Shown one piece after another: positions 35,111-43,576 of a stretch of DNA of 64,000 nt; within the stretch, counting starts at the first letter, position 1, and each line of letters starts with the position of its first letter. Source of the stretch: Selenomonadaceae bacterium. GTDB lineage: Bacteria; Bacillota; Negativicutes; Selenomonadales; Selenomonadaceae. The notes below the pieces were generated by a model that was given only the letters and a program-made list of their open reading frames with translations, did not search any database and had not been told where the DNA came from. The stretch spans positions 186,001 through 250,000 of the forward strand of contig JAGABT010000017.1 in the NCBI GenBank assembly GCA_017614505.1, written 5' to 3'. A program made the translations under genes and the position numbers.

Positions 35111-35842
35111 TCATCTTGGCGCGAGCGATTTTCTGAACTGCACGCACTCAAAAAATTTTGCAGGATCAGAATTTACGACCAGCTCCGCCGGAAAATTATT
35201 TTGCTGAAGAATTTCCTGCGCGAATTTGTGGTTGCCAACGTCCAAATCTATATGCGCGTCACTGCCCATAATCACTGCCGCGCCGTATTTTTTGCACGCC
35301 TCCAGCATTTTCTTAGCGTTATCGCGCGAGCCGACGCGGTAGCCGGTAGGCTTGTAGGAGCTGTTGTTGACTTCCAGCAGGACGTGATTTTCCTTAGCGG
35401 CGGCGGCAACTTTATCGAAGTCAACGGGATAGTGCGGGTTATCTGGATGCCCGATAATGACGACGTGCGGATTTTTCATAGCGCCAGTCAGCGCGGCGGT
35501 ATTTTCAGCGACGCTGCCGGAATTTATGCATGGATTATGCAAACTGGCAATGGCGTAATCCAGCCCGCTCAAAATCTGCGCAGGCAAATCAGTGCTGCCG
35601 CTGTAATCCAGAATGTTCAGCTCCACGCCGATAACCAGCTTAATCCCGTAGGCGTCGCGCGGAATAACGCTCGTGTTCAGAAAATAAAAATCGTGACAGC
35701 TGCCAGGCATACGCGGCGCATGCTCGGAAATTCCAACGAGTTCCAAGCCCAAATTTTTCGCGGCGGAAATATTTTCGCGCAAAGTGCTGTAGGCGTGTCC
35801 GCTGGCGAGCGTGTGCGTGTGAACGTCCAAGGTATCTTTCAA
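35111..35842 (-). CDS. PHP-domain phosphoesterase (YcdX-like)
   Basis: 243 residues, probable metal-dependent phosphatase. The PHP motifs are DVHTHT at the start, GISEHA, GVELNIL, ASLHNP, IGHPDNPHY and GSDAHI near the end, together supplying the metal ligands. The TTG at 35842 with AAAGGA nine nt before is preferred. Its TGA overlaps the ATG possible start of the ligase, so the two genes are coupled. Relatives remove phosphate from histidinol phosphate or nucleotides; the substrate here is not known. Confidence 0.8.
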   Translation of the reverse strand: MKDTLDVHTHTLASGHAYSTLRENISAAKNLGLELVGISEHAPRMPGSCHDFYFLNTSVIPRDAYGIKLVIGVELNILDYSGSTDLPAQILSGLDYAIASLHNPCINSGSVAENTAALTGAMKNPHVVIIGHPDNPHYPVDFDKVAAAAKENHVLLEVNNSSYKPTGYRVGSRDNAKKMLEACKKYGAAVIMGSDAHIDLDVGNHKFAQEILQQNNFPAELVVNSDPAKFFECVQFRKSLAPR

Positions 35843-35867
35843 ATTCTCACGTCCTTTCAATTCAGCA

Positions 35868-35876
35868 ATTATACCA
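35868..35876 (-). promoter_or_regulatory. Extended -10 promoter of the PHP gene
   Basis: TGGTATAAT on the minus strand, TG-n-TATAAT, about 26 nt upstream of the TTG. Confidence 0.6.
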
Positions 35877-35936
35877 CAGGCACCATAGGAATTACAAAGA
35901 CTTTATCGAATTACTCTGGCAGGGAGGCGATTTTTT

Positions 35937-37277
35937 TTGAACGAGCCGGCAAATCTTTCGCAAATCGTGGAAATGGAAAAGTTCGTCCTGAGCGCAATGC
36001 TAATCCGCGAAGGCGAAATAATTCCGCTGGTCACATCAATTTTGAAAACCGATAATTTTTATCGTCCAAAACACCGAGTCGTTTTCGACGTACTGGTTAA
36101 GCTCTACCAGCAGAAAATCGCGCCGAATATCCTTTCGCTGATAGAAGAACTGCGTAAATCCGACAAGCTCAAAGAAATCGGCATAGAATTTCTCTACTCG
36201 CTGACGGAATTTGCCAACACCACCGCCTACGTCGAGACCTACGCCAAAACCATCAAGGAAAAGGCTACGCTCCGCGACCTGGCGCGCGCCGGCGAGGAAA
36301 TTACCAAAATCGCCTACGAAGACAAGGAACCGTTTAAGGACATTTTAGACAGTGCGGAAAAAAAAATTTTTGCGATAACCTCCGAGGGCGAAACTTCGAC
36401 CTTTGAACACGTCCGCCCCATCGTCATGCGTTCTTTCGACAGAATCCGCCGCGCGATGGACAATCCCAAGGGCTTTACCGGCGTCGAAACAAGTTTTGCC
36501 GACCTCGACAGGCTCACAAGCGGCTTTCAGAAATCCGATTTGATTTTACTTGCGGCGCGCCCGTCCATGGGCAAAACGGCGCTGGCTCTTAACATGGCGA
36601 TGAATGCCGCGCTGAAAGATAACTTCGTGGCAATTTTTTCGCTCGAAATGAGCAAGGAACAGCTGGGTCACCGCCTTTTGAGTTCCTACAGCGGAATCAA
36701 TTCGCACAGCCTCAGCACCGGCAAAATTTCCTCCGCCGAGTTCAGCGACCTTATCGACGCGCTCGAACACATTGTCGAATCGAATCTTTTCATCGACGAT
36801 ACCGCCGGAATTTCCGTCATGGATTTGCGCTCGAAGGCGCGCCAGATTAAGAATGAACATGGTCTGGATTTTATCGTCATCGACTACCTTCAGCTGATGC
36901 AGGGAAGTGCGCGCAAGGGTTTAGACTACAACCGCCAGCAGGAAATTTCCGAGATTTCCCGCAGTTTAAAAGCGCTTGCCCGCGAATTGAAAGTTCCAAT
37001 CTTAGCGCTGAGCCAGCTTTCGCGCAGCGTCGAACTGCGCGCAGATAAACGCCCAATGCTGAGCGACCTGCGCGAATCGGGTTCCCTTGAGCAGGACGCC
37101 GATTTGGTCATGTTCCTTTACCGCGAGGAATATTACGACAAGGAAACTGAAAACGCCAATACCGCTGAGCTTGTCGTCGCCAAAAACCGCAACGGTCCCA
37201 CGACGATTATCAATCTGCAGTTCGAGAAAGAATGCATGCGCTTCGGTTCCCTCGCCAGCGACGTTGACGAAGAATGA
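35937..37277 (+). CDS. dnaB: Replicative DNA helicase
   Basis: Hexameric helicase at the fork, 446 residues. N-terminal collar domain (from QIVEMEKFVLSAML) and RecA-like motor with Walker A ARPSMGKTALALN, Walker B IVIDYLQLM and the arginine-finger region DLRESGSLEQDADLV. It starts TTG at 35937 with AGGGAGG upstream. The collar begins a little shorter than in E. coli. Confidence 0.94.
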   Translation: MNEPANLSQIVEMEKFVLSAMLIREGEIIPLVTSILKTDNFYRPKHRVVFDVLVKLYQQKIAPNILSLIEELRKSDKLKEIGIEFLYSLTEFANTTAYVETYAKTIKEKATLRDLARAGEEITKIAYEDKEPFKDILDSAEKKIFAITSEGETSTFEHVRPIVMRSFDRIRRAMDNPKGFTGVETSFADLDRLTSGFQKSDLILLAARPSMGKTALALNMAMNAALKDNFVAIFSLEMSKEQLGHRLLSSYSGINSHSLSTGKISSAEFSDLIDALEHIVESNLFIDDTAGISVMDLRSKARQIKNEHGLDFIVIDYLQLMQGSARKGLDYNRQQEISEISRSLKALARELKVPILALSQLSRSVELRADKRPMLSDLRESGSLEQDADLVMFLYREEYYDKETENANTAELVVAKNRNGPTTIINLQFEKECMRFGSLASDVDEE

Positions 37278-37278
37278 T

Positions 37279-37307
37279 TTGACAGTAAAAATTTTTTGTG
37301 CTAAACT
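37279..37307 (+). promoter_or_regulatory. Promoter of the tmRNA gene
   Basis: TTGACA, 17 nt spacer, TAAACT. Its A/T spacer and TGTGC before the -10 resemble the CoA-transferase promoter. Confidence 0.82.
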
Positions 37308-37335
37308 GCATGAACTTCTACAAATTCCAGCTCAC

Positions 37336-37683
37336 GGGGATGCACCGGTTTCGACGGGGATAGATGGGATTTGATAAGCGAGCAGCGGGGTTCCCGAACC
37401 GCTTCAGTAAGGGAAAAAGTGTTTTTAAAATAAACGCTAACGAAGAATACGCTCTGGCGGCATGAGCCAGCCTCCGCCGACTGATTCTCGCTGAGTCGGG
37501 TCGGAGGTCAACGCGAGATACCAGACTCTAACGCGCCATAACGGTCTGGGAATTTTTTCCGGCGATAGACTTTGCAAAGTTTGTCAGTGAGTTAGGCAAA
37601 GTCGAAAACTCAATCACTGTCTGCGCTCGGAGAAAGTCGGGTAACGTCATTTTCGGACGCGGGTTCGACTCCCGCCATCTCCA
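37336..37683 (+). ncRNA. ssrA: Transfer-messenger RNA
   Basis: The 5' GGGGATG pairs with CATCTCC at the 3' side (37676-37682) to form the acceptor stem, and the T-arm GCGGG-TTCGACT-CCCGC sits at 37659-37675. The tag frame at 37436-37465 reads A-N-E-E-Y-A-L-A-A then stop, so with the loaded alanine the tag is AANEEYALAA. The 3' end reads ACTA, so CCA is added after transcription. It rescues stalled ribosomes with SmpB. Confidence 0.95.
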
Positions 37684-37703
37684 CTAATATCGAAATTAAT
37701 TAT

Positions 37704-37808
37704 CAGCATTTCTTTCTGGCACAGAAAGAAACGCTGGCAAAGAAAGACATGCCCGCTTCGCTCGCATCCATGCGAGCTGGCGGGCGAGGGCGCCCGTCCA
37801 TGGGCGCC
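37704..37808 (-). repeat. Three-hairpin interspersed element, copy 7 (inverted)
   Basis: Begins right behind tmRNA with the CAGCATTTCTTT hairpin (37704-37736), then the two-tier stem with outer GCCCGC/GCGGGC and inner GCTCGC/GCGAGC (37751-37785) and the GC palindrome (37789-37808). Confidence 0.9.
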
Positions 37809-37833
37809 TCTTTGTTTTGAAAGGAATTTTATC

Positions 37834-38199
37834 GTGGCTGAAAAAGATTTCAAATTCGGCGCCGCTGAACGCCTGCGCACCGCCCTCAACAATTCCATTA
37901 CGCTTGCCAAAGATCCGCTCGAAATTATCATGGAGCTGGCTGAAATTCTCGGCGAAATTTCCGGCGAAAAAAAATACGCCAGCACCGTCCGCAAGCAGAT
38001 TAAAGACGTTTACGGGCTGGCGCTGAATAATAAATTTGCGCTGGATAAGGAAATTGAGGACGTTTCCGCGCGGCTCGAAAAAATCAAGGCGGCGTATGAA
38101 AATCCCGACTTCGACGACGACGAACATCAGCGCATTGGTTTCGCGCTGGAACGCCACAAGGCGGAACTCGAACGCCTCAACGCCATGAAGGATGCCTAG
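37834..38199 (+). CDS. Uncharacterised helical protein
   Basis: 121 residues, GTG start behind AAAGGA. Strongly helical with charged periodicity (KAAYENPDFDDDEHQRIGFALERHKAELERLNAM); the end may form a coiled coil. No family recognised. It overlaps the ABC permease gene by 8 nt, suggesting a shared operon. Confidence 0.5.
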   Translation: MAEKDFKFGAAERLRTALNNSITLAKDPLEIIMELAEILGEISGEKKYASTVRKQIKDVYGLALNNKFALDKEIEDVSARLEKIKAAYENPDFDDDEHQRIGFALERHKAELERLNAMKDA

Positions 38200-38923
38200 G
38201 TTTTTTTTCGACGCCGGTACAGTTTTCTGGCGCGACTGGGTAGTTTTGCGGCGCCGTCTGAAAAAATTTATCCTGTCGCGGCTGGTAACGCCGGTTCTGT
38301 ACCTCGTAGCATTCGGCTGGGGCTTGGGCAGGAGTATCACGCTCGACAGCGGCAGTTATCTGGATTTTCTCGTCCCTGGGATTGTCGCGCTGAACTCGAT
38401 GAACGTCAGCTACATGAGCGCAACAACCGTCCACGCGGAAAAAGTTTACCACAAAAGCCTTGAAGAATATTTGAGTGCGCCGATTTCGCCGCTGGCTTAC
38501 GTCGCGGGAAAATTAAGCTCGGCAGTTTTACGCGCGCTGATTTCGACGGCGCTGATTTTGTGCGTGGCGCTGATTTTCGGTGCGAAGCTGAATTTCTCGG
38601 CGGTATTTCTGCCCGTGATAATTTTGAACGCGGTGATTTTCGCTGGCGTAGGATTCTGCGCGGCGCTGCGGGTGCAGACCTACGAGGAACTCGCGCAGGT
38701 CAACACGTACCTGCTGATGCCGATGAGTTTTTTATGCGGGACATTTTTCAGCACGGCGCAACTGCCGGAACTGGTGCGGCTGGCGATAGAAATTCTGCCG
38801 CTGACGCATACCAGCGCGCTGCTGCGGACGGGCTTCGACGCGGTATCGCTGGCGGTGCTGATTTTCTACGCGTCGGCGCTGATTTTTTTATCGTGCAGGG
38901 AATTTGAAAAGCTGGTGGACTGA
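38192..38923 (+). CDS. ABC-2 type permease
   Basis: 243-residue polytopic membrane protein with about six hydrophobic segments. The ABC-2 family pattern is seen: a basic cytoplasmic start, PGIVALNSM, then the long EYLSAPISPLAYVAGK segment, which carries the coupling region, and a PMSFLCGTFFSTAQLP stretch. It is read directly into the ATPase gene (stop TGA touches the TTG). Substrate unknown; related exporters move polysaccharides or drugs. Confidence 0.75.
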   Translation: MPRFFFDAGTVFWRDWVVLRRRLKKFILSRLVTPVLYLVAFGWGLGRSITLDSGSYLDFLVPGIVALNSMNVSYMSATTVHAEKVYHKSLEEYLSAPISPLAYVAGKLSSAVLRALISTALILCVALIFGAKLNFSAVFLPVIILNAVIFAGVGFCAALRVQTYEELAQVNTYLLMPMSFLCGTFFSTAQLPELVRLAIEILPLTHTSALLRTGFDAVSLAVLIFYASALIFLSCREFEKLVD

Positions 38924-39652
38924 TTGCGCAAACATCATAGCGCGCGGCTTTGCGAAACGAAGGTTGAAAATTTCGGCGTGCGGGTAGGAGAGCTGGAAAT
39001 TTTCAGCGACGTGAATTTTACGCTGCAATGCGGGGAATTGACGGCGCTGATTGGACCGAACGGCGCCGGTAAATCTACGCTGCTGAAGTCGATACTGGGG
39101 GAAGTTTCGCACACGGGCGAGCTGAATTATTTCGACGCGAAGGGCAAACATTTGCGCCCAATAATCGGCTACGTGCCGCAGACGCTGAAATTCGACGCGA
39201 CTTCGCCAACCTCGGTACTGGATTTGTTCATGGCGTGCCTGACGTGGAAGCCGGTGTGGCTGTGCTCGGCTGACTCGGTACGCGCAAGAGTTGCGAAAAA
39301 TTTGCGGCGGGTGCAGGCGGAATATTTAATCGATCGGCGGCTGGGAGCGTTGTCGGGCGGCGAACTGCAACGGGTTTTGCTGGCGCTGGCGCTGGAACCG
39401 CTGCCGGATTTGTTATTGTTAGACGAACCAGTCAGCGGCGTCGACAAAGTTGGTATGGAGATTTTCTACGAGCTGGCGGCGAAACTCTGCGCAGATGAAG
39501 ACATGGCGATTTTGCTGATTTCGCACGATCTGGAAATGGTAAAAAAATACGCCGACCAGGTCATCCTGCTCAACAAACGAGTGCTGAGGCGCGGAACGGT
39601 CGACGAGGTTTTTAAATCGGTTGAAATGCAAAATTTATTTTTTAGCATATAG
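38924..39652 (+). CDS. ABC transporter ATPase, metal-type (ZnuC-like)
   Basis: 242 residues. Walker A GPNGAGKST near residue 45, signature ALSGGELQRV, Walker B LLLLDEPVSG and the H-loop SHD. The segment IGYVPQTLKFDATSPTSVLDLF is typical of the zinc/manganese group, but no metal-binding lipoprotein or ZnuB permease is nearby; the only permease is the ABC-2 type just before. TTG start. The pairing with ABC-2 would be unusual, so the assignment of substrate is open. Confidence 0.75.
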   Translation: MRKHHSARLCETKVENFGVRVGELEIFSDVNFTLQCGELTALIGPNGAGKSTLLKSILGEVSHTGELNYFDAKGKHLRPIIGYVPQTLKFDATSPTSVLDLFMACLTWKPVWLCSADSVRARVAKNLRRVQAEYLIDRRLGALSGGELQRVLLALALEPLPDLLLLDEPVSGVDKVGMEIFYELAAKLCADEDMAILLISHDLEMVKKYADQVILLNKRVLRRGTVDEVFKSVEMQNLFFSI

Positions 39653-39662
39653 ACGCGTATAA

Positions 39663-39762
39663 AGAGGCGCCCCATGGACGGGGCGCCGCCCGCGTTGAGA
39701 GCGTGACGCGAACACCGCGGGCAGCTTTCTTTGCTACTTTCTTTCGCACCGAAAGAAAGTAG
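39663..39762 (+). repeat. Three-hairpin interspersed element, copy 8
   Basis: GC palindrome (39666-39687), a weaker middle stem with outer CCCGCG/CGCGGG and a poor inner pairing (39688-39722), and the CTACTTTCTTT hairpin (39734-39762), between the convergent ATPase and folE2. The middle hairpin is the most degenerate of the set. Confidence 0.85.
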
Positions 39763-39781
39763 ATAATCACTTAAAAAGAAT

Positions 39782-40555
39782 CTACTCAACGTGACTTGCA
39801 AAAGCATTGTGGTTATGAATCGACTCGAAATTTTCGCACTCGACCTCGAATCCGGCGACATTTTCAAGCCCGCGAATTGCAAGCACGACATCGCGCAGAA
39901 TATCTTCGACGAATTTGGGATTTTCGTAAGCAGACTCGGTGACGAATTTTTCATCTTCGCGCTTGAGAATCGGATAAATTCTGCTGGAGCCCTGCGCCTC
40001 AATCAGCGCGACAATTTTTTCAAGACTGCAATTTTCAGTATCGCTGAAATTAATTCTGACGCGGCAGACTGAACGCTGATTATGCGCGCCGTAGTCCGAA
40101 ATTTCCTTGCTGCAGGGGCAGAGCGAAGTAAAAGGTACGGCTAAACCCAGCGCGAAATTCATCCTGCCGCCGCGCGAAAGTTCCCCCGCAAATTCGCAGT
40201 CAATATCCAGCAACGCCGCTCGACCGGTTACCGGCGCCTTCCGGCTGACGAAATATTTGAACGCCAGCTGAATCGCTGCAAAATCCGTGCCGAGCTTTTC
40301 TATTGCGTCCGACAGAATTTTTTCCACGTCGGGAATTGCCAGCGGAACCGCTGACCAGTCCGTTAAAATTTCCATAAGCCGGCTCATGTGCGTGCCGCGA
40401 ATTTTTTCGCTCAGCGAGACCGTGAACCGAATCGTCGCTAAAACCTGCTGCACCTTTCCGCCGCTTAAAATTAAAAATGGCAGGTGCACGCGCGTCACAC
40501 CTGTCCGCTGAATTTTTATCCCGCGCGAATCCTTTTCGTTCTGTACGTCTACCAT
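39782..40555 (-). CDS. folE2: GTP cyclohydrolase, FolE2 type
   Basis: Makes dihydroneopterin triphosphate from GTP, as FolE does, but without tightly bound zinc. 257 residues with the FolE2 block TSLCPCSKEISDYGAHNQRS, which carries the reactive Cys, and the FLILSGGKVQQVLATI N-terminal segment. The ATG at 40555 follows GAGG; it stands 17 nt after mgtC. In many bacteria folE2 is a zinc-starvation gene next to zinc ABC genes, which makes the ZnuC-like ATPase tail to tail with it notable. Confidence 0.9.
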   Translation of the reverse strand: MVDVQNEKDSRGIKIQRTGVTRVHLPFLILSGGKVQQVLATIRFTVSLSEKIRGTHMSRLMEILTDWSAVPLAIPDVEKILSDAIEKLGTDFAAIQLAFKYFVSRKAPVTGRAALLDIDCEFAGELSRGGRMNFALGLAVPFTSLCPCSKEISDYGAHNQRSVCRVRINFSDTENCSLEKIVALIEAQGSSRIYPILKREDEKFVTESAYENPKFVEDILRDVVLAIRGLENVAGFEVECENFESIHNHNAFASHVE

Positions 40556-40571
40556 TTCCGCCCTCAATCTA

Positions 40572-41246
40572 TCAATTAACGTCGACGCTCACGACGCCCT
40601 CAATGCGCTTGATTGCGTCCACGACGACGACACTTTTCAAACTTCGGTGGTTATAAACTTCAAAATCTATGCACAAAATGCCGGAATGTTCCTCGTCCGC
40701 CTTAACCTTGACGCCGCGAACCTTCAGCTGCAAATCGTCAATGCAAGAGCTGATGTGCATAAGCTGCCCAGGTCTGTCGTGCGTGTGAATCGTCAGGTAC
40801 AGATTTTTTTCGTGCATAACCCATTCGTCAATGCGGCTGAGGGTACCGAGCGTCGAGAAAATCAGCGCCGTAGTAAAAAGCGCGCCGGAATAATAGCCCG
40901 CGCCGACCGCTAAGCCGACGCCCGATACCGCCCAAATCGATGCCGCAGTTGTCAAGCCGGTGACAGTAACGCCCTCCTTCATAATCGCACCCGCGCCCAG
41001 AAATCCAATTCCGCTGACGACCTGCGCCGCCAGTCGCGCGGGGTCTGCATTTGTGCGCCCTTCGACGTTGAAGTAGAGCGCCTCGCTCAGCACCATGATA
41101 AGGCACGAACCCAGACAAACTAACATGTTCGTCCGCAAGCCGGCAGATTTTCGCCGACTCTGCCGCTCGTACCCTATCACGCCGCCCAGTATGCATGAAA
41201 GCGCAAGTCTGAAAAATAATTCCCATTCCGAAATCAAATCTATCAC
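40572..41246 (-). CDS. MgtC/SapB-family membrane protein
   Basis: 224 residues: an N-terminal membrane part of about five segments with the MgtC blocks GGVIGYERQSRRKSAGLRTNM and SGIGFLGAGAIMKEG, and a C-terminal ACT-like soluble domain (YLTIHTHDRPGQLMHISSCI). MgtC proteins help survival in low magnesium by lowering F-type ATP synthase activity. GTG at 41246 is used; a TTG nine nt downstream after GGTGAT is an alternative. It precedes folE2. Confidence 0.87.
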   Translation of the reverse strand: MIDLISEWELFFRLALSCILGGVIGYERQSRRKSAGLRTNMLVCLGSCLIMVLSEALYFNVEGRTNADPARLAAQVVSGIGFLGAGAIMKEGVTVTGLTTAASIWAVSGVGLAVGAGYYSGALFTTALIFSTLGTLSRIDEWVMHEKNLYLTIHTHDRPGQLMHISSCIDDLQLKVRGVKVKADEEHSGILCIDFEVYNHRSLKSVVVVDAIKRIEGVVSVDVN

Positions 41247-41294
41247 CGTGGCTTGAAAAAAATTTATCGTTGAAGCGACTTTTGCCGCCGGGAA

Positions 41295-41323
41295 ATTTTA
41301 CAGGAATGATTGAGCAAGGTCAA
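41295..41323 (-). promoter_or_regulatory. Sigma-A promoter of the mgtC-folE2 operon
   Basis: TTGACC, 17 nt spacer, TAAAAT on the minus strand, about 50 nt ahead of the start. No Zur-type palindrome is seen near it. Confidence 0.6.
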
Positions 41324-41367
41324 GAAGTTCAGCCGGAACCCGCTCAGGTATAAATTTTATAAATAAA

Positions 41368-42240
41368 TTATTGCACAAGAATCGCCTTGAACATGGATAA
41401 AATTTCCTGCCCGTAGAAATTGCCTGGGACAGCCCAGCGCCCGTTCAAATCCTGCCAGTCGCCGAGAGTGCGCGCGCCGTAAGCCTTGCGAACGATATGA
41501 TAGCGCGGGTCGATAATCGGCGTAGTCGGTCTGCGCGTCGAAGAATAAGCCAGAAGGTGCTGAATGTGCGCACGTACGCCTAATTGCGGGCTTGCAAAAT
41601 ATTCGCCCTTAACGCCGCCGCCGGTCGTACCCAGTCCGCAGTAATTGTTTTGCTCAGGAACAACGTCGCCGCCGTAGCGGAAAAATCCAGTTTCCTTGAG
41701 CGCCTGCGCGAACGCCACGTCAGGTCTGATGCCTTCGCGCGCGCCTTCCTCGTAGTAGTACGCCACAATTTCCTCAGCGGATACCGGCAGATTCGGCGCC
41801 GGATTATTCCGCAGCAGATACCGCACGCACTGTTCCTGGCTCGCCATCGGCGTTCCGATTATCGACGTGTCGTATGGCGAAACCGTCTGCCGAACGTAAA
41901 TTTCCCCGTCGTACGGCGCCAGATTCGATTCGTCCAGTTCCGGCTCCAGCTCCACAGGATTTAAAATCACGCGGACTTCCTCGTTTGGATTCAAAATCGC
42001 GTGCGGCGGAATTTCCGACCGAATTACCGAGCCGATTCGCGCATTTTTCCTGATGCTGGCGGTTTTCATATCGCTGACGCCAGAGGATTTGCTCTTGTTG
42101 ACGCTCTCTCTCACCTCCGATTTCGTTGAAACTTTCGGGTCATGAACTCTTTTTGAGTCCGCGCTCACGGCGCCCGTTGCCGCAAACACGCCGATGACGA
42201 CCGCAGCCGCCACCAGTTTCCGTAACCGATTACTTCCCAA
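41368..42240 (-). CDS. Secreted glucosaminidase-domain protein (GH73 family)
   Basis: About 290 residues starting at TTG 42240 behind GAGG. Signal peptide about 1-28 (GVFAATGAVSA-DS), a disordered basic linker, and a C-terminal endo-beta-N-acetylglucosaminidase domain (about 155-290) with the catalytic Glu in AQALKETGFFRYGG and the second block YARTLGDWQDLNGRWAV. It would cut peptidoglycan between GlcNAc and MurNAc, in cell separation or remodelling. No cell-wall binding repeats are visible. Confidence 0.85.
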   Translation of the reverse strand: MGSNRLRKLVAAAVVIGVFAATGAVSADSKRVHDPKVSTKSEVRESVNKSKSSGVSDMKTASIRKNARIGSVIRSEIPPHAILNPNEEVRVILNPVELEPELDESNLAPYDGEIYVRQTVSPYDTSIIGTPMASQEQCVRYLLRNNPAPNLPVSAEEIVAYYYEEGAREGIRPDVAFAQALKETGFFRYGGDVVPEQNNYCGLGTTGGGVKGEYFASPQLGVRAHIQHLLAYSSTRRPTTPIIDPRYHIVRKAYGARTLGDWQDLNGRWAVPGNFYGQEILSMFKAILVQ

Positions 42241-42283
42241 TTTAAACACCTCGTTTTTCACAAAAATTTCATTAACCTGCTAG

Positions 42284-42312
42284 AGTATACACCATAAATT
42301 TTCAAGTTGCAA
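42284..42312 (-). promoter_or_regulatory. Sigma-A promoter of the GH73 gene
   Basis: TTGCAA, 17 nt spacer, TATACT on the minus strand, about 44 nt ahead of the start. Confidence 0.68.
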
Positions 42313-42378
42313 GGTTTATTTTTAATCGGCGCTAAAATTTTTTAATGCGAATCTAAAGACGCGCGGGGATTTTCGTGC

Positions 42379-42384
42379 TATACT
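42379..42384 (+). promoter_or_regulatory. -10 promoter of the secreted gene at 42411
   Basis: GTGC followed by TATACT (TG-n extended -10), about 27 nt ahead of the ATG. No clear -35 hexamer. Confidence 0.5.
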
Positions 42385-42410
42385 TCGTAGCGTTTAGGAG
42401 GCTGATATTT

Positions 42411-43106
42411 ATGAAGCTTAAAAAGAAAATCCTCGCCGGAATTTTGAGCGGCGCAATTTTAATGAGCACTGGCATTGCGTTCAACGACGCGAATGCGGCA
42501 CAGGCAGACGGACGCGGTTTTGGTCGCGGCGCAGCGATAACTGACGGGCGCGGCGGTCACCATATGGGCTTCGGGCGCGGCATGAACTTCCACGAAGATT
42601 TTCAATTCTCCGAGGAACAAATCGCTGACTTCGCTAAAAAAATCGCTGACCATTACGGCGTCGACCAGTACGAAGTCGAAACGGCGCTCCGCGAAAATAA
42701 TCACTTAGGCGACATTCGGCAGGCGGCTACTCTTGCCAAACTCAGCGGCAGATCTTTCAGCGAAGTTCTCGCCATGAAGAACGACTGGCACCAGGTCGCT
42801 GAAAAACTCGGCGTCACGCGCGAACAGTTTGATAACTTCATGAAGGACGAAATGCTCGGCTGGCTCGCGCAGAAATCCAAACTCGATAAGAATACCGTGC
42901 AGAAACTGCTTGACGACGGCTACAACCCGCACGATATTTGCGCGGCAGGGATTATCGCCAGCGAATCCGGCAAAAGCGTCAAAAACGTCCTTTCCAAGCG
43001 CAAAATCAACAACAGCTGGGAAGATGTCGCCAAAGAGTTCGGCGTCGACCTTCAGAAAAATTTTAACGGCAAACACCAGCACAGGCCACATTTTCAGCGC
43101 GATTAA
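42411..43106 (+). CDS. Secreted protein of unknown function
   Basis: 231 residues with a signal peptide (about 1-28, ending DANAA-QA), a Gly/Arg-rich start (GRGFGRGAAITDGRGG), and then four helical segments with repeated V-x-K/R-E-Q-F or D-D-x-x-H-D motifs: HYGVDQYEVETALRE, KLGVTREQFDNFMKD, KSKLDKNTVQKLLDDG and EFGVDLQKNF. These look like tandem helix-turn-helix-like units on the outside of the cell. The stop lies in a 10-bp tandem repeat. SD TAGGAGG upstream. Function unknown. Confidence 0.6.
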   Translation: MKLKKKILAGILSGAILMSTGIAFNDANAAQADGRGFGRGAAITDGRGGHHMGFGRGMNFHEDFQFSEEQIADFAKKIADHYGVDQYEVETALRENNHLGDIRQAATLAKLSGRSFSEVLAMKNDWHQVAEKLGVTREQFDNFMKDEMLGWLAQKSKLDKNTVQKLLDDGYNPHDICAAGIIASESGKSVKNVLSKRKINNSWEDVAKEFGVDLQKNFNGKHQHRPHFQRD

Positions 43107-43137
43107 CGTTGATTAACGTTGATTAACGTTGATTAAC
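43101..43137 (+). repeat. 10-bp tandem repeat GATTAACGTT
   Basis: GATTAACGTT occurs three times exactly, followed by GATTAAC. The first unit contains the TAA stop of the preceding gene; the last runs into the first hairpin of repeat copy 9. Confidence 0.95.
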
Positions 43138-43232
43138 TTTCTTTCTGGTGCAGAAAGAAAGTTACAAAGAAAGACAGCCCGCTGCATTCGCATCCGGCGA
43201 ATGGCGCGGGCAGCCGCCCATCCTTGGGCGGC
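43135..43232 (-). repeat. Three-hairpin interspersed element, copy 9 (inverted)
   Basis: CTTTCTTT hairpin (43135-43163), two-tier stem with outer GCCCGC/GCGGGC and inner ATTCGC/GCGAAT (43177-43211), GC palindrome with CATCCTT loop (43213-43232). Its left arm begins on the last unit of the tandem repeat. Confidence 0.9.
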
Positions 43233-43304
43233 TTCTTTTTTTTGTTTCAAAAGTTGCAAATTTGACGAGATTGGTGTACGATTGACAAAAAGGAGTTGGG
43301 CGCC

Positions 43305-43565
43305 ATGAAAATCCAAGGCGCAGTGATAATCGAACAGGGCGTAACCTTCGCAATCGTCGTCGTCAAGCAGTCCGTCACGAATTACACTTCGCGCATAATC
43401 AAGACGCGGCAGCAGCTGCAGGTTTTCTTCCCGAACATGCCGATAATTTTAATGTCGCAGGATTCAGCCGGTACGCCGCACTACTACGGGCGCCGAGATA
43501 TTGTTGAGTTTCTCAAAACCGTCCGCCTCGACCAAATCCCGTGGAAGGAATATCACATTTACTAG
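43305..43565 (+). CDS. Small protein of unknown function
   Basis: 86 residues, ATG at 43305 with AAAAGGAG nine nt upstream. Pattern VTFAIVVVKQSV then RQQLQVFFPNMPIILMSQDSAG suggests an alpha/beta domain; PHYYGRRDIVEFLKTV follows. No family recognised. It ends 11 nt before rsmB and is likely in the same operon. Confidence 0.6.
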   Translation: MKIQGAVIIEQGVTFAIVVVKQSVTNYTSRIIKTRQQLQVFFPNMPIILMSQDSAGTPHYYGRRDIVEFLKTVRLDQIPWKEYHIY

Positions 43566-43576
43566 GAGTTGAAATT

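Noticed and set aside
37336..37683. tRNA genes at the 3' part of tmRNA
   Set aside because: The T-arm and acceptor belong to the tmRNA tRNA-like domain; no separate tRNA was found in the window.
41250..41365. Zur box for mgtC-folE2
   Set aside because: No convincing palindrome of the Zur type is present near the promoter at 41295-41323.
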